Positions 8,910-19,700 of a DNA stretch of 64,000 nucleotides are shown one piece after another. The notes under the pieces are model-generated. The model had not been told where the DNA came from and did no database searches. It saw only the letters and a list, made by a program, of their open reading frames with translations. The DNA is from MedAcidi-G1 sp000817085 (lineage in GTDB: Bacteria > Actinomycetota > Acidimicrobiia > Acidimicrobiales > MedAcidi-G1), in the NCBI GenBank assembly GCA_045568635.1, contig JBJLAO010000001.1, forward strand, positions 434,001-498,000, written 5' to 3'. A program made the translations under genes and the position numbers. Position 1 is the stretch's first letter. Each line of letters opens with the position of its first letter.

Positions 8910-10088
8910 TTGTCCCCTATCGTTATTCTTGCTGGTGCACGAACTCCCATTGGTCGTCTACAGGGAGGGCTCAAATCAGTTTCAGCTACCGATCTTGGTG
9001 CTAATGCTATAAAAGCTGCCTGCAATCGGGCTGGAGTTGAACCTACTCAAATTGATTTCTCTTACTTAGGAAATGTTATTTCAGCTGGAATTGGACAAGT
9101 TCCTGCCCGTCGTGCGGCTGTTGATGCAGGGATCCCAATGACATCTCCTTCGACTTTACTTAATAGAGCTTGTCTTTCTGGAATGCACGCTATTCATTTA
9201 GCAAGCCAAATGGTGCGCCTTCAAGAAGCTGACATTGTTCTGGCTGGTGGAATGGAGTCGATGACCAACTCTCCATACATGATCTCTGGGGCAAGGTCTG
9301 GCTTAAGATTCGGCGACAGCGAACTTATCGATTCGATGCTTTTTGATGGTCTCACATGCACGATTGAAAATTGCTCTATGGGTGAAGCAACTGACCGATT
9401 TGCTGAAGAGCTTGGCATTTCGCGTCAGGACCAAGATACGTTTGCTGCTCAATCACATCAGCGTGCTGCGAAAGCGCAAAAAGATGGTCTTCTTAATGAG
9501 GAAATTTGCACTGTTGAAATTCCTCTGAGAAACGGGGACAATCTGACTGTTAAAGATGATGAGGGAATTCGTCAGGATGCCGATTTTGAATCTATGTCTC
9601 GTCTTTCTCCAGCTTTTACTAGAAATGGCACAATCACTGCTGGGAATGCGTCACAAATTTCAGATGGTGCTGCTGCGGTAATAGTGACAACAATGGACAA
9701 GGCAGAAGAAATAGGTATAGAGCCTGTCGCTGAAATAGTGGCTCACGGGCAAGTAGCAGGACCAGACACAAGTCTTCTTCACCAACCAAGCAGCGCGATC
9801 AATGTTGCATTGGACTTAGCTGGAATGAAAGTAAGTGATTTGGATCTTTTTGAAATAAACGAAGCATTTGCTGCTGTTGCACTTGCCTCTATGAGCCACC
9901 TTGGTCTGAGTGACGAAATTGTAAATGTGAATGGCGGAGCGATAGCTCTTGGACATCCAATCGGAATGTCGGGAACTCGAGTTGTTCTAACCCTCATTCA
10001 CGAACTGCAACGCCGGGGCGGAGGTTTAGGCGCTGCCAGTCTTTGTGGCGGCGGCGGTCAAGGCGAAGCACTAATTCTGAAAGTTTAA
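8910..10088 (+). CDS. Thiolase (acetyl-CoA C-acyltransferase)
   Basis: 392 aa starting at TTG 8910, fixed by a GGAGG ribosome binding site at 8899-8903 with a 6-nt spacer; an in-frame TTG at 8886 lies upstream of that site. Catalytic residues are where thiolases have them: C88 (RACLSGMHA), H349 (ALGHPIG) and C379 (CGGGGQG). The FEINEAFAA motif is also present. It cleaves 3-ketoacyl-CoA or condenses two acyl-CoAs in the cytoplasm. The next gene follows after 3 bp, so the thiolase leads a three-gene plus-strand operon with a carboxylesterase and an epimerase-like protein. It is divergent from the CoA transferase. Confidence 0.93.
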   Translation: MSPIVILAGARTPIGRLQGGLKSVSATDLGANAIKAACNRAGVEPTQIDFSYLGNVISAGIGQVPARRAAVDAGIPMTSPSTLLNRACLSGMHAIHLASQMVRLQEADIVLAGGMESMTNSPYMISGARSGLRFGDSELIDSMLFDGLTCTIENCSMGEATDRFAEELGISRQDQDTFAAQSHQRAAKAQKDGLLNEEICTVEIPLRNGDNLTVKDDEGIRQDADFESMSRLSPAFTRNGTITAGNASQISDGAAAVIVTTMDKAEEIGIEPVAEIVAHGQVAGPDTSLLHQPSSAINVALDLAGMKVSDLDLFEINEAFAAVALASMSHLGLSDEIVNVNGGAIALGHPIGMSGTRVVLTLIHELQRRGGGLGAASLCGGGGQGEALILKV

Positions 10089-10091
10089 CAA

Positions 10092-11588
10092 ATGAACGAA
10101 ACCATTAAATCTGATTCTCCAATTGCAAATACAAAATATGGCGACGTCGCTGGACGCTTCAGAAACGGCGTGGAGTTGTTCGCTGGAGTTCCCTATGCAT
10201 CACCTCCTATCGGAGATTTGAGATTTGCCGCCCCTGCACCTCTAGAAAGTTGGGAAGGCGTTAGGGATACGAAACGTTTCAGCCCCGCTTCGCCTCAACT
10301 TCCGGGTGAAGGGTTAACTGACCGATTTCCCGTAATTTGGGACGAAGACTGTTTGTATCTAAATGTTGTAACCCCCGCATCAGATGAGAAAAAACGGCCT
10401 GTCTACGTTTGGATACATGGAGGCGCTTACAGGAGAGGTCAAGGTGGAGTTGCGTGGTATGACGGAACTTCTTTCGCATCGCGAGGTGATGTGGTTGTTG
10501 TAACAATCAACTACCGTTTAGGAGCTTTTGGTTTTACAGAACTAGGAAAACATTTTGGAGAAAAATTCTCTTCTTCAGGCTTAAACGGTTTTCTCGATCA
10601 AATAGCCGCTCTGCAATGGGTTAAAGAAAATATTGCCTCTTTTGGAGGAGACCCTGATCAGGTGACTGTTGGTGGAGAATCAGCTGGGGCTTTCAGCGTT
10701 GCTAATCTTCTCGCTTCTCCATTAGCGAAAGGGTTGTTTCACCGTGCGATCGCTCAGAGTGGGGCTGCCTCTCACATACACGAACCTGACGCTGGGGCTG
10801 ATATAGCCTCGGAACTATTGAAAGCTTTAGGAAATCCGACTTCGGAAGAAATCTTAGATTTACCCGCAATTGAAATTCTTGAAGCGCAGGAAGCTCTAAT
10901 TGAAAAATGGGGATTTGCAGCTAGAGGTGTTCAACCCTTCTATCCAGTCTGGGGTCACGAAGCTCTGCCCGAGGCTCCAATAGACCTGATCAATAATGGA
11001 TCTGCAAGTGATATACCGCTTCTTATAGGTACCAATGAAGATGAAATGTCTCTATATGGTTTTACCGACCTCGATGAGAGAACTCTTTTTCGATACGTGG
11101 AAAGAATTGTTGAGAACCCTAAAGAAGTAATTGATTCATACCGGAAAAGAGTTGGTGATGATTCTGGTTGGTTAGCGTGCGCCATCGGGAGCGATTGGGT
11201 GTTTAGAATTCCTGCTATTCGGTTAGCTGAAACAAGAGAAAAGCATGACGGTAATACTTGGATGTATCTTTTCTCGTGGGATTCAAGAGCTTTCGAGGGC
11301 AGGTTCGGCTCTGCTCATTCTCTCGAATTGCCTTTCACCTTCAACACGCTTGAGCGTGCTGGTGTGGATATTTTTATAGGAGAAGGAGAGCTTCCAACCC
11401 ATGTTGCTGAAGCCATGCACGATGCTTGGATTTCTTTTATTAGAGATGGGAATCCTTCTACTGCAGTTCTGGGTGAGTGGCCTACTTATACAACTGAGAA
11501 TAGAGCTGTTATGGAAATAAACGATCTTTGTGATCTTCTAATTGATCCACAAAGTGAAGAACGTTCCCTGTGGGATGGTGTCAGATGA
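10092..11588 (+). CDS. Carboxylesterase type B (alpha/beta hydrolase)
   Basis: 498 aa, typical for the family. Family landmarks: FAGVPYASPPIGDLRF near the N-terminus, EDCLYLNVVTP, the oxyanion-hole HGGAY, and the nucleophile elbow GGESAGA with S197. The acid is probably the Glu of IGTNEDEMS and the base the His of FGSAHSLELPF. No signal peptide, so cytoplasmic. It hydrolyses carboxylic esters of unknown identity. It starts 3 bp after the thiolase stop and its TGA overlaps the next ATG (ATGA), indicating translational coupling in one operon. Confidence 0.88.
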   Translation: MNETIKSDSPIANTKYGDVAGRFRNGVELFAGVPYASPPIGDLRFAAPAPLESWEGVRDTKRFSPASPQLPGEGLTDRFPVIWDEDCLYLNVVTPASDEKKRPVYVWIHGGAYRRGQGGVAWYDGTSFASRGDVVVVTINYRLGAFGFTELGKHFGEKFSSSGLNGFLDQIAALQWVKENIASFGGDPDQVTVGGESAGAFSVANLLASPLAKGLFHRAIAQSGAASHIHEPDAGADIASELLKALGNPTSEEILDLPAIEILEAQEALIEKWGFAARGVQPFYPVWGHEALPEAPIDLINNGSASDIPLLIGTNEDEMSLYGFTDLDERTLFRYVERIVENPKEVIDSYRKRVGDDSGWLACAIGSDWVFRIPAIRLAETREKHDGNTWMYLFSWDSRAFEGRFGSAHSLELPFTFNTLERAGVDIFIGEGELPTHVAEAMHDAWISFIRDGNPSTAVLGEWPTYTTENRAVMEINDLCDLLIDPQSEERSLWDGVR

Positions 11589-12676
11589 GTGACTCCAAGC
11601 GCGTTCTTGTTATGGGTGGCACCCAATTTAACGGTCTGGCTCTTGTACACGAGTTAGTTAGATCAGGTCATGATGTGACAATACTTAATAGAGGGCAAAC
11701 TGAGGCCCCACTCCCCGACGGAATAACTCGCCTGAAAGCTGATCGAAGTGACCCCGACCAGATTCGTAATGTTCTTAATGGACTCGATTTTGATGTTGTG
11801 CAAGATATGACTGCTTATCATCCTGAGGATGTAGCGCTGATGGTTGAAATTTTTTCAGGAAGAATTGAGCACTATATTTTTGCGAGCTCGACAGTAATTT
11901 ACGAAGCGACTGATGTTTTACCTATAACTGAAAATCACCCTAAAGAAAGAGGTGACCCTCAAATTGAGTATGGGCTGCACAAGTTGTTGTGTCAGGACAT
12001 TCTTGACGAAGCATATGAAAATGGCTTTCCGTCTACGACAGTTGCTTTCGCGATGGTTTATGGACCTAGAAACATTATTCCTGATCGTGAACAAAGGATG
12101 TTCGCCCGGATGGAGTTGGGAAGACCGATTTTAATCCCAGGAGACGGATCTACTGTCAGTCAAGTTGGTCATGTTGACGATCAGGCAAGTGCCCTTGAAT
12201 CCCTGATGTGTAAACCTGTCAGTTTCGGTCGTCTCTATAATCTCACTGGAAATAGTTTTCAATCTGATATTGATTATGTAGAAACTACTGCTGATTCAAT
12301 AGGGCAAAATGCCGAAATGCGTTTTATACCGTCTGAGATAATGGAGCGACTCTGGGATGGCGAGATTGAATTTGATTCAGCATCTAACAGCAAGGTCAAA
12401 GTGGATATCAGAACCAGTGAAGAAGCTTCACGGAAACAGGCTGCTATTCGTCATCGTTTTCGTTTTACAAGTGTCATTCCCAGATTGGCTCCAAATATTC
12501 ACCGTTGGGACCGGGACGTAATGTTCAGCATCGATGCCATTTGCAAAGACACCGGCTGGGAGCCGAAACATAATCTGTCAACAATGGCTTCCCAAACCTA
12601 TAAATGGCATCAAGAAAGTGGTGGTCGAGAATTTGATTGGTCTTATGAAGACCAAATACTCGGTCTGATCTCTTAA
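11585..12676 (+). CDS. NAD-dependent epimerase/dehydratase-like extended SDR
   Basis: 363 aa from ATG 11585, which overlaps the esterase stop as ATGA; a start at 11570 would lie inside the esterase gene. The N-terminus MSDSKRVLVMGGTQFNG carries a GGTxFxG dinucleotide-binding loop as in atypical extended SDRs, and YGLHK supplies the Y-x3-K pair. These proteins act on nucleotide sugars or other hydroxy compounds; the substrate is unknown. It is the last gene of the thiolase operon, and its 3' end overlaps the convergent dppF-like gene by 4 bp. Confidence 0.75.
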   Translation: MSDSKRVLVMGGTQFNGLALVHELVRSGHDVTILNRGQTEAPLPDGITRLKADRSDPDQIRNVLNGLDFDVVQDMTAYHPEDVALMVEIFSGRIEHYIFASSTVIYEATDVLPITENHPKERGDPQIEYGLHKLLCQDILDEAYENGFPSTTVAFAMVYGPRNIIPDREQRMFARMELGRPILIPGDGSTVSQVGHVDDQASALESLMCKPVSFGRLYNLTGNSFQSDIDYVETTADSIGQNAEMRFIPSEIMERLWDGEIEFDSASNSKVKVDIRTSEEASRKQAAIRHRFRFTSVIPRLAPNIHRWDRDVMFSIDAICKDTGWEPKHNLSTMASQTYKWHQESGGREFDWSYEDQILGLIS

Positions 12677-13683
12677 TTATTAGTAACAGGAAAGTGGCAG
12701 GCCACGAAATGATCTTCGCCTATTTGCTGCATTTCAGGTTCTTTATCTTCACATATAGCTTGTGCAGATGGACATCTGGTTCTGAACCGACAACCTGTTG
12801 GAGGATTTATAGGTGATGGCATGTCGTCACCTATTGCTGATTCAGACACATCAACTGTAGAAGCAGGTTCAGGCGCTGACGCCAACAAGACCCGAGTATA
12901 CGGGTGTGCCGGTAAAGAATAAATAGTGTCGGAACTTCCAATCTCACAAATTTTTCCGAGATACATCACTACCACCCGATCACTGACGTTCCTAACTACT
13001 GATAGATCATGGCTTATAAATAAAAGCGTCAAACCATACTTGTCTTTCATTTCCTCTAAAAGATTTAGTATCTGAGCTTGAACGGAAACGTCAAGAGCGG
13101 AAACAGGCTCATCGCAAATAAGAATTTCAGGATCTAACGCAACAGCTCTGGCTATAGAAATCCGCTGACATTGCCCACCAGAAAACTCATGTGCTCTTCG
13201 ATTTGCTGCTATTTCAGGGTCAATACCAACAGATTCAAGAACCTCGTCAACCCTGTCTTGGATTTGTTGTGCGCTCATGCCTTTGGGCCAGATAGTTAGT
13301 CCTTCTTTAACTACTTCGCGGACTATTCTTCGGGGATTAAGGGAAGAAATAGGATCTTGGAAAATCATCTGCAATTTAGGTCTTACTTTTCTAAGTGCAT
13401 CTCCCTTTAAGCCTGTGAGTTCAATTGAGTCCCCCTCCGAAGTGACCATCACACTGCCTGACGTCGGCTTGGGAAGTTGCACTATAGACCGAGCAGTTGT
13501 GGACTTACCACATCCTGATTCCCCAACAATTCCAAGTGTTTCGCCTTTTTTGACGTCAAAGCTGACATCAGAGACTGCATGAACGATTTCGTTCCGACCT
13601 ACAGAAAATTCCATTACTAGGTTCTCAACACTTAGAACTATGTCATCATCATCACGCAACTGAGTCACTCCGCTACCAGCCAT
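12673..13683 (-). CDS. Peptide ABC transporter ATP-binding protein (DppF/OppF-like)
   Basis: 336 aa. Walker A GESGCGKS at 54-61, signature FSGGQCQR, Walker B ILICDEPVSALD, and the C-terminal oligopeptide-transporter extension with the CRFRTRCP cysteine motif, which in several homologues binds an iron-sulfur cluster. It hydrolyses ATP to drive the DppBC-like permeases upstream. Its ATG shares one base with the stop of the dppD-like gene (TGATG), so the two are coupled. It is last in the operon dppB-C-D-F. Confidence 0.92.
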   Translation of the reverse strand: MAGSGVTQLRDDDDIVLSVENLVMEFSVGRNEIVHAVSDVSFDVKKGETLGIVGESGCGKSTTARSIVQLPKPTSGSVMVTSEGDSIELTGLKGDALRKVRPKLQMIFQDPISSLNPRRIVREVVKEGLTIWPKGMSAQQIQDRVDEVLESVGIDPEIAANRRAHEFSGGQCQRISIARAVALDPEILICDEPVSALDVSVQAQILNLLEEMKDKYGLTLLFISHDLSVVRNVSDRVVVMYLGKICEIGSSDTIYSLPAHPYTRVLLASAPEPASTVDVSESAIGDDMPSPINPPTGCRFRTRCPSAQAICEDKEPEMQQIGEDHFVACHFPVTNN

Positions 13684-14768
13684 CAGAGCTCTCCTGAATC
13701 TCTGCGAACTGCGGACGTTTCAAATTCTTTCATGTCTAAACCTGCGGGTGTGTAACCCGCATTCTGATTAGCCTCTCTAGCTTTGATACCTTCCGGTGTG
13801 CCAACAGGATTATGACATGCGCAAAAGTGCCCTTCTTCTTGCTCAACTAGTGGCGGCATCTCAGTTAAACACTCACTAGTGGAATAGCGGCATCTCTGAA
13901 CAAATGGGCAACCTATAATTTTGCCTATTACCTCTGGCGGTTTACCGGGGATAGGAACGAGTCTCGTATGGCTTGGAGTGTCGATCCTCGGTATTGTTGC
14001 GTTCAGAGCTTCCGTGTAGGGGTGTAGTCCATCACATTCGAAAAGAGTAGGAGTTGGAGCCTCTTCCATCGTTCGACCTCCGTACATGACCATGATTTCA
14101 TCTGTGCGACCTTTCACGACTCCAAGGTCATGCGTTATGAGAATCATCGACATGCCACGCTCTTTGCGAAGGTCATCTAAAAGATCCAAAATATGCTTTT
14201 GGACTGTGACGTCTAGAGCAGTTGTGGGTTCATCTGCTATTAGAAGCCTTGGTCCGCATGCCAAAGCTATGGCAATCACAACTCTTTGTCTGAGACCCCC
14301 AGAAAGTTCATGTGGATATTGTCGTAGCCGTTTAGCAGGTTCTGGAATTCCTACCTGTTCAAGTAAATCTCCAGCTTCGGCCATAGCTTCACTGCGACTT
14401 CGGTTCATGTGAACACGCAGTGATTCAGCAATCTGTTCACCTACGCGTTTAACCGGGTTCAAAGAAGTCATCGGGTCTTGAAAAATCATGGTCATTTCGA
14501 CACCCCAGAAATGTTTTTCTTTCTTTCCAGCGATTCCTCTTAAGTCTCTTCCGTCAAATTTCATTGAACCTTCCACTTGCGCATAAGAAGGCAAAAGATT
14601 CATCAGTGTTTTGGCGGTAACAGATTTACCGGATCCGGATTCACCTACGATTCCTATTGATTTCCCGGGTTCAAGATCAAATGAAACTCCGTCGACGGCG
14701 CGCACAGAGCCTTGTTCAGTTAAAAAACTGACATGAAGATCTTCAACAGAAACTAATGGCGCAGACAT
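13683..14768 (-). CDS. Peptide ABC transporter ATP-binding protein (DppD/OppD-like)
   Basis: 361 aa from ATG 14768, selected because GGAGG at 14775-14779 sits 6 nt upstream; an in-frame TTG at 14774 would leave no room for it. Walker A GESGSGKS (42-49), signature LSGGLRQR, Walker B LLIADEPTTALD, and the C-terminal CPFVQRCRYS cysteine motif of peptide-type ATPases. It partners with the following DppF-like subunit to energise import through the two permeases. The ribosome binding site overlaps the end of the permease gene. Confidence 0.92.
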   Translation of the reverse strand: MSAPLVSVEDLHVSFLTEQGSVRAVDGVSFDLEPGKSIGIVGESGSGKSVTAKTLMNLLPSYAQVEGSMKFDGRDLRGIAGKKEKHFWGVEMTMIFQDPMTSLNPVKRVGEQIAESLRVHMNRSRSEAMAEAGDLLEQVGIPEPAKRLRQYPHELSGGLRQRVVIAIALACGPRLLIADEPTTALDVTVQKHILDLLDDLRKERGMSMILITHDLGVVKGRTDEIMVMYGGRTMEEAPTPTLFECDGLHPYTEALNATIPRIDTPSHTRLVPIPGKPPEVIGKIIGCPFVQRCRYSTSECLTEMPPLVEQEEGHFCACHNPVGTPEGIKAREANQNAGYTPAGLDMKEFETSAVRRDSGEL

Positions 14769-14770
14769 TA

Positions 14771-15658
14771 TCAACCTCCACCAATTCCTATTTCACGCAC
14801 GTCAAAGAAATCTCTCAACCTGTCACCTGCATAGTTGAGTGACATCACTGTTAAAAACATTATTCCTATAGGAAACATTGAAACCCATGGCGCTTTTTGA
14901 AGAGTTCTAGAAGCAGACCCCAAAACAATCATCTTTCCCCAAGAAAATCCTTCTTCAACCGAAAGTCCTAAAAATGCAAGCCCTCCTTCTCCGACTATCG
15001 CCAGGGCCATACCTAAAAACGCCAGGGCTCCCATTGGGATAGTCACATTAGGAAGAATTTCTCGAATCATGATCCTCCGATTGGTGGATCCTAGAATTCT
15101 TGCTGCCGACACGAACTCTCTTTCAGCGGTAGCAATTGTGATTGCTCGCGCTAAACGTGCAATTGGCGCAACACCTACGACTCCAACTGTTAAACAAACA
15201 ACTGCGAGTGTCTGACCTAGAAGCGAAATAATCAAAAGTGCGAGCACCAAACCTGGGAAAGCGAAAAGTATGAAAATTATGATAGAGAGGAATTTGTCGG
15301 TCGCACCTTTGAAAAAACCAGCGACGATCCCTATGGGTCCCCCAACGGCGAATCCAAAAACTATCGCGAAAAAACCTACAGTGAGAGAAATTCTAGATCC
15401 CCAAATTGTTCTAGAGAACATGTCTCGACCATTGGTATCAGTACCGAACCAATTATCCCAGTTTGGAGGATCAAGGCGCCCCCCCGCTCCTGTCTGATCC
15501 GGATCGGGGATGGGCAAAATAGGCGCTAAGAAAGCTGCCATAACTACCAAAACCATCCATCCGATGGAAACCCAAAAACCAAAACCGATTTTGCGTTTAT
15601 CCATTTTCTCATTTTCCAGATCGGACAAATCTAGATTCTCACGGTTATCAGGTTTCAC
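14771..15658 (-). CDS. Peptide ABC transporter permease (DppC/OppC-like)
   Basis: 295 aa with a GTG start at 15658 preceded by GAGGGT, overlapping the end of the dppB-like gene by 11 bp. One N-terminal membrane helix, a WFGTDTNGRDMFSR motif typical of DppC-type permeases, then about five more helices with the EAA-like loop SAARILGSTNRRIMIREILPN that contacts the ATPase. It forms the inner-membrane channel with the preceding permease for substrate delivered by an SBP_bac_5-type binding protein, a domain present in the large lipoprotein encoded just upstream. Confidence 0.9.
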   Translation of the reverse strand: MKPDNRENLDLSDLENEKMDKRKIGFGFWVSIGWMVLVVMAAFLAPILPIPDPDQTGAGGRLDPPNWDNWFGTDTNGRDMFSRTIWGSRISLTVGFFAIVFGFAVGGPIGIVAGFFKGATDKFLSIIIFILFAFPGLVLALLIISLLGQTLAVVCLTVGVVGVAPIARLARAITIATAEREFVSAARILGSTNRRIMIREILPNVTIPMGALAFLGMALAIVGEGGLAFLGLSVEEGFSWGKMIVLGSASRTLQKAPWVSMFPIGIMFLTVMSLNYAGDRLRDFFDVREIGIGGG

Positions 15659-16652
15659 GGCTTACCCTCGGATCAATAACAGAATAAAAAATGTCAACAA
15701 TGAAGTTGATTGCTATGAACGATGACGAAATTATAGTGACTAATCCGAGTACAAGCGGAAAATCATCCCTAATCACGGCTTCAACAAAAGTTCTTCCCAA
15801 TCCCGGGATTACAAAGATCTGTTCAACAACCAATGCTCCGCCTATTAGTCCACCAGTACTTAAACCAAAAACTGTCACCAAAGAGAAAAGCGAAGGTCGT
15901 AGAACGTGGCGAAACATTATCCAACCATCCGAAAGTCCTTTAGCTTTTGCCATAAGAACAAAATCTTCCTGCAAAGTTGTTATCAGATCTGTTCTTAATA
16001 GACGAAAGTACGTAGCGGCTAAAGGAAGAGCTAGCGTCATCCCCGGCAGAACAGTCGATCGTAATCGAGTGAAAAAGTCGTCATCTTCGTACCGGCTTGG
16101 GAATATCTGCCATTTGACTACAAATAAGTAGAAAAGGATCACACCAAGTGCAAAATTTGGTAGGGAAATGAAACCAAAAGAAGAGACTGTAGCTGATTTA
16201 TCGAATACACGATTTGCTTTATAAGCAGCCCTGATAGCAGCAGGAACCGCGATTACAAGAGCAAAAATTTCTGCAACTACCATAAGAAATATTGATTTTG
16301 GTATTCGGTTTCCAATGATTGTAGTAACGGGCATTGAGTTTTTGAATGAAACCCCGAGGTCACCTTGAACAACATCTCCAACCCACCTCACGTAACGAAC
16401 AGGTAGAGGATCATTCAAGTGGTACTTTTCTCTCGCCGCTTCTACAACTTCGCAGTCACCTACGTCTGTCCCTCCCTGACCTGAAACGTCTTCAATCTCT
16501 CCTGCACTAACAGCATCACAATCAACTGAAGCAACGAAACCAACGACATTGAACAACGGGTCACCCAAATAGTTCATCGCTGCAAAAGCTAAAAAAGTCG
16601 CTGCGATAATCACAGAAACCATTTGTGCTATGCGCTTTAAAAAAAAACCCAT
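15648..16652 (-). CDS. Peptide ABC transporter permease (DppB/OppB-like)
   Basis: 334 aa from ATG 16652, preceded by a G-rich GGGTGGGGGAA stretch; a GTG at 16661 is an alternative. N-terminal helix, a periplasmic loop with LNDPLPVRYVRW then GDLGVSFKNSMPV (the usual 'GDLG.S' of DppB-like permeases), several helices, and the coupling loop MAKAKGLSDGWIMFRHVLR. The periplasmic loop near residues 45-75 is longer than usual and includes two Cys. First gene of the transporter operon, 142 bp downstream of the large binding protein, from which an intrinsic terminator separates it. Confidence 0.88.
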   Translation of the reverse strand: MGFFLKRIAQMVSVIIAATFLAFAAMNYLGDPLFNVVGFVASVDCDAVSAGEIEDVSGQGGTDVGDCEVVEAAREKYHLNDPLPVRYVRWVGDVVQGDLGVSFKNSMPVTTIIGNRIPKSIFLMVVAEIFALVIAVPAAIRAAYKANRVFDKSATVSSFGFISLPNFALGVILFYLFVVKWQIFPSRYEDDDFFTRLRSTVLPGMTLALPLAATYFRLLRTDLITTLQEDFVLMAKAKGLSDGWIMFRHVLRPSLFSLVTVFGLSTGGLIGGALVVEQIFVIPGLGRTFVEAVIRDDFPLVLGLVTIISSSFIAINFIVDIFYSVIDPRVSRET

Positions 16653-16727
16653 TTCCCCCACCCATGGTCAAGATAGATACGTAGAAGTTCGATGTTAGCG
16701 CTGACAAAGACTAAATCTCCATCCGCT

Positions 16728-16772
16728 TATAAAGAAAAAATAAAAGGGCGGCTGACATAGTCAGCCGCCCTT
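16728..16772 (-). terminator. Intrinsic terminator between giant SBP gene and dpp-like permeases
   Basis: A perfect 12-bp stem (AAGGGCGGCTGA paired with TCAGCCGCCCTT, 16744-16755 and 16761-16772) with a 5-nt loop, followed in the minus direction by a T-rich tail TTTTATTTTTTC. It lies 22 bp after the stop of the 1197-aa binding protein. It should make the binding protein the main product, with the permease and ATPase genes expressed by read-through or from another promoter. Confidence 0.85.
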
Positions 16773-16794
16773 AAATCATTGAGTTTGACTCTAA

Positions 16795-19700
16795 TTACTC
16801 TTCAAACCACATGGTGGAGTAACTTCCGTATCCGCCACCAGTTCCTCGACAATATGGCTCTGTCCCATCAGGGAAAGTGAAGTCACAAGCTCCCCTTACC
16901 TTGGGATCATAAGTTGCATTCCACAAAGTGTGAGTAAGCATCACATATGTGTAGCTTTCCTGCACATTTACGGCAACGTCTTTCCAAGCTTGAACAACCG
17001 CATCACGATCGGTATTGCCTCGTGCTTCGAAAATAATCTCGTCACGTTCTGGTGAGCAATAACGCGGCCAGTTAAGTGACAAAAATCCGATTGCGTCACA
17101 GACGATCCATACACCATCACCATCCGGGTTACGAGCTCCCATCTGTCTCCAGGTTAGGAAGTCGAACTGACCGATTGCTGTCTGCGTTATGTGATCATCT
17201 TGCAAAAGCATGTCTTTAGTTACGTTGAAGTAAGGCTCATACCCTGCGGCAAGAACATCAAATATTCGATCCTGAATAACCGATGGACCTGAGTACTGGA
17301 ATTCCATATTGATCTTTCCATCACTGCAGTTGTCAGGATTATCCCCACAATATTCTGCAACTAGCGGAGCAGCCATTTCTGGCATATCTGCCTCCTGCTT
17401 AACATCAGGATTATGGAAAATCGACTCTGGTGGGAACCAAGAGTCAGCTGACCTTAGCTCACCTTGACCTATGAATTCCAAATAGTCGGCCTTAGCAGTT
17501 GCGTAAGTCAAAGCTTTTCGTGCACGAATGTCATCGAATGGAGCCTTTGAGGTATTCATCATCGCAAATGTCTCCTCACCAAGGTCTTGTTCGACAACCT
17601 GATATCCGTCATCTGCTAGATCTCTCAGGATCATAGCTGCATCAATACTTGAAGTGGATACACCATCAAGGTCACCTGCCGACATTGCTCCTGCACCAAG
17701 TTCACTATCTGTGTAAACATAGAACTCTATTGCATCGAGAAGAACTTCTCCCGCTGCCAAATGGTCGTTGTACCACCAATTAGGGTTCTTAACCATACGG
17801 GTCATCAAGTCCTGCTCACGGCTATCCATCATGAACGCTCCGGTACCTACAGGCATCTGGTTCAAAGCTGGATCGTCAAGAGCTGCCTGCATATAAGCGA
17901 GTGAAGGAATGTAGCCGAGCTGACCTGAGAAGTAAGTCGGGAAGTCAACATGAGCTCGTAACGCATGGAAACGTACAGTCATATCATCTACTACTTCTAC
18001 CGCTCCTCCTTCTCTTGCTGTATCTAAGACTGGCTTAAGAGCAAGTGAGATGAGAGGATCAGCTAGCTGTCTTTCTACGGCAAATGCAACCGTTGCAGCG
18101 TCAAGCATGGTGCCATCATGGAACTCTACGTTTTCACGTATCTTAAAGTCCCATTGCGTAAGGTCATCATTTGATTCCCATGACTCTGCAAGACCGCCAA
18201 CGAACACGCATGCGCAGGGGTCATCTGTTACCCAAACGAGTGTGTCAAAAACGGCGCCAGCCATCATGTGGCCGGAAATTGCAAACCGGTTAACTGTTGG
18301 GTTGATTCCGTCACTTTCAGCTTCCATCATGAGTCGAAGTGTTCCACCAGCTACTGGCACAACCTCAGGCTCTGCGTAAGCTCCGTCGCCTATGTCGTCG
18401 TAAGTGACTGTAAAGGCGTCAGTGAAGTATTTGGAACCTAATTCAAACAAGCTTCCATCTGCTTTCATTGAGGAGATAGCTGCGTTAAATGGAGCTACTA
18501 GATCTGAACCATTAGGGAATGGAACTCCTAGTTCGTCTGCGCTAAGCACACCTTCTAGTAGTTCAAGTGATTCAGCGTTTTCACCCTGATATCCCTGTCC
18601 AGCAGTTTCGTCCATGATCACAGAATCACAATCGCCTGCAAGTAGAGCTTGAACAGCGAAACCGAATGTCTCAAAGAGGATCACACGATCTTCTCCGAAG
18701 TTTTCTATAGCTGTTTCGGCGTTTGTTGTTCCTGTCTGTGAACAAACAGTTAGCTCATCCATTTGACCGAATTCTTCGAGACTTGCGAAACGATCCTCAC
18801 CCAATCCGACAATTAGTCTCTGGTCGACACTTATGTAGCTGTCCGTGAAGTCTAAAGTTTCTTCTCTCGCTTCTGTGATAGTGATTCCGCCACCAGCGGT
18901 GTCGAATGTTCCATCACCCACAGATTGAATTGTTGCTTCCCATGCAAACTCTGTGTAATCAAGCTCGCAGTTGAGACGATTACATATCTCGCCAAAGAAA
19001 TCGTAATCAAATCCGCCAATTTCACCAGTTTCTGCGTCTACATAGTTGTATGGCAAGTAAGCATTTTCGATAGCCACTGACACTGTTCGTCCAGCCAAAT
19101 CAGGCAAAGCAACTTCTTCCTCTGCTGCTTCGATTGCTGGGGCGTCAATGGTATCTGGTGTGTCACCGGCAGCTAGAGAAGCAGAAGCTGAAGCGATCCA
19201 ATCATTAACATGATCAGCATTCTCAGACATCCATCCTGAAGCAAGCTCAATAACGTGAGCCTGTGAACCATCACCAGCATCCTGATCAACTTGCAAGAAA
19301 GCAATATCAAGAATTGAAGGCTTAATTAGTGGGAACAAATGACGCAAGAACGGAGTCTCATTGAGACGATCTGTACGCATTGAAACCTGAATATCTGCAG
19401 GTTCCCAACCTAACTGACAAGGCTGTGTACACATAGAAGCATCAAAGCCTGTGAAACCTTCTCCCTGAGCGTGAGAAGCTCCACCTTCTTTGCCGAGAGG
19501 GTTGGACGCATCCAACGGAGTCTCGACTGAAAGCCAAAGAACATTCTCACCAGGAACAAGAACAGTCACATAAGCAGTGGGAGTCCATGTGTAAAGAATT
19601 CCAGGGTCACCGTTATTTACACGGTCGACCATCTCTGCATACAGAGCGTCGTAACCAGCCTTGGTCTCTTCCATGTTGTCCCACGGAGTTGATCCATTAC

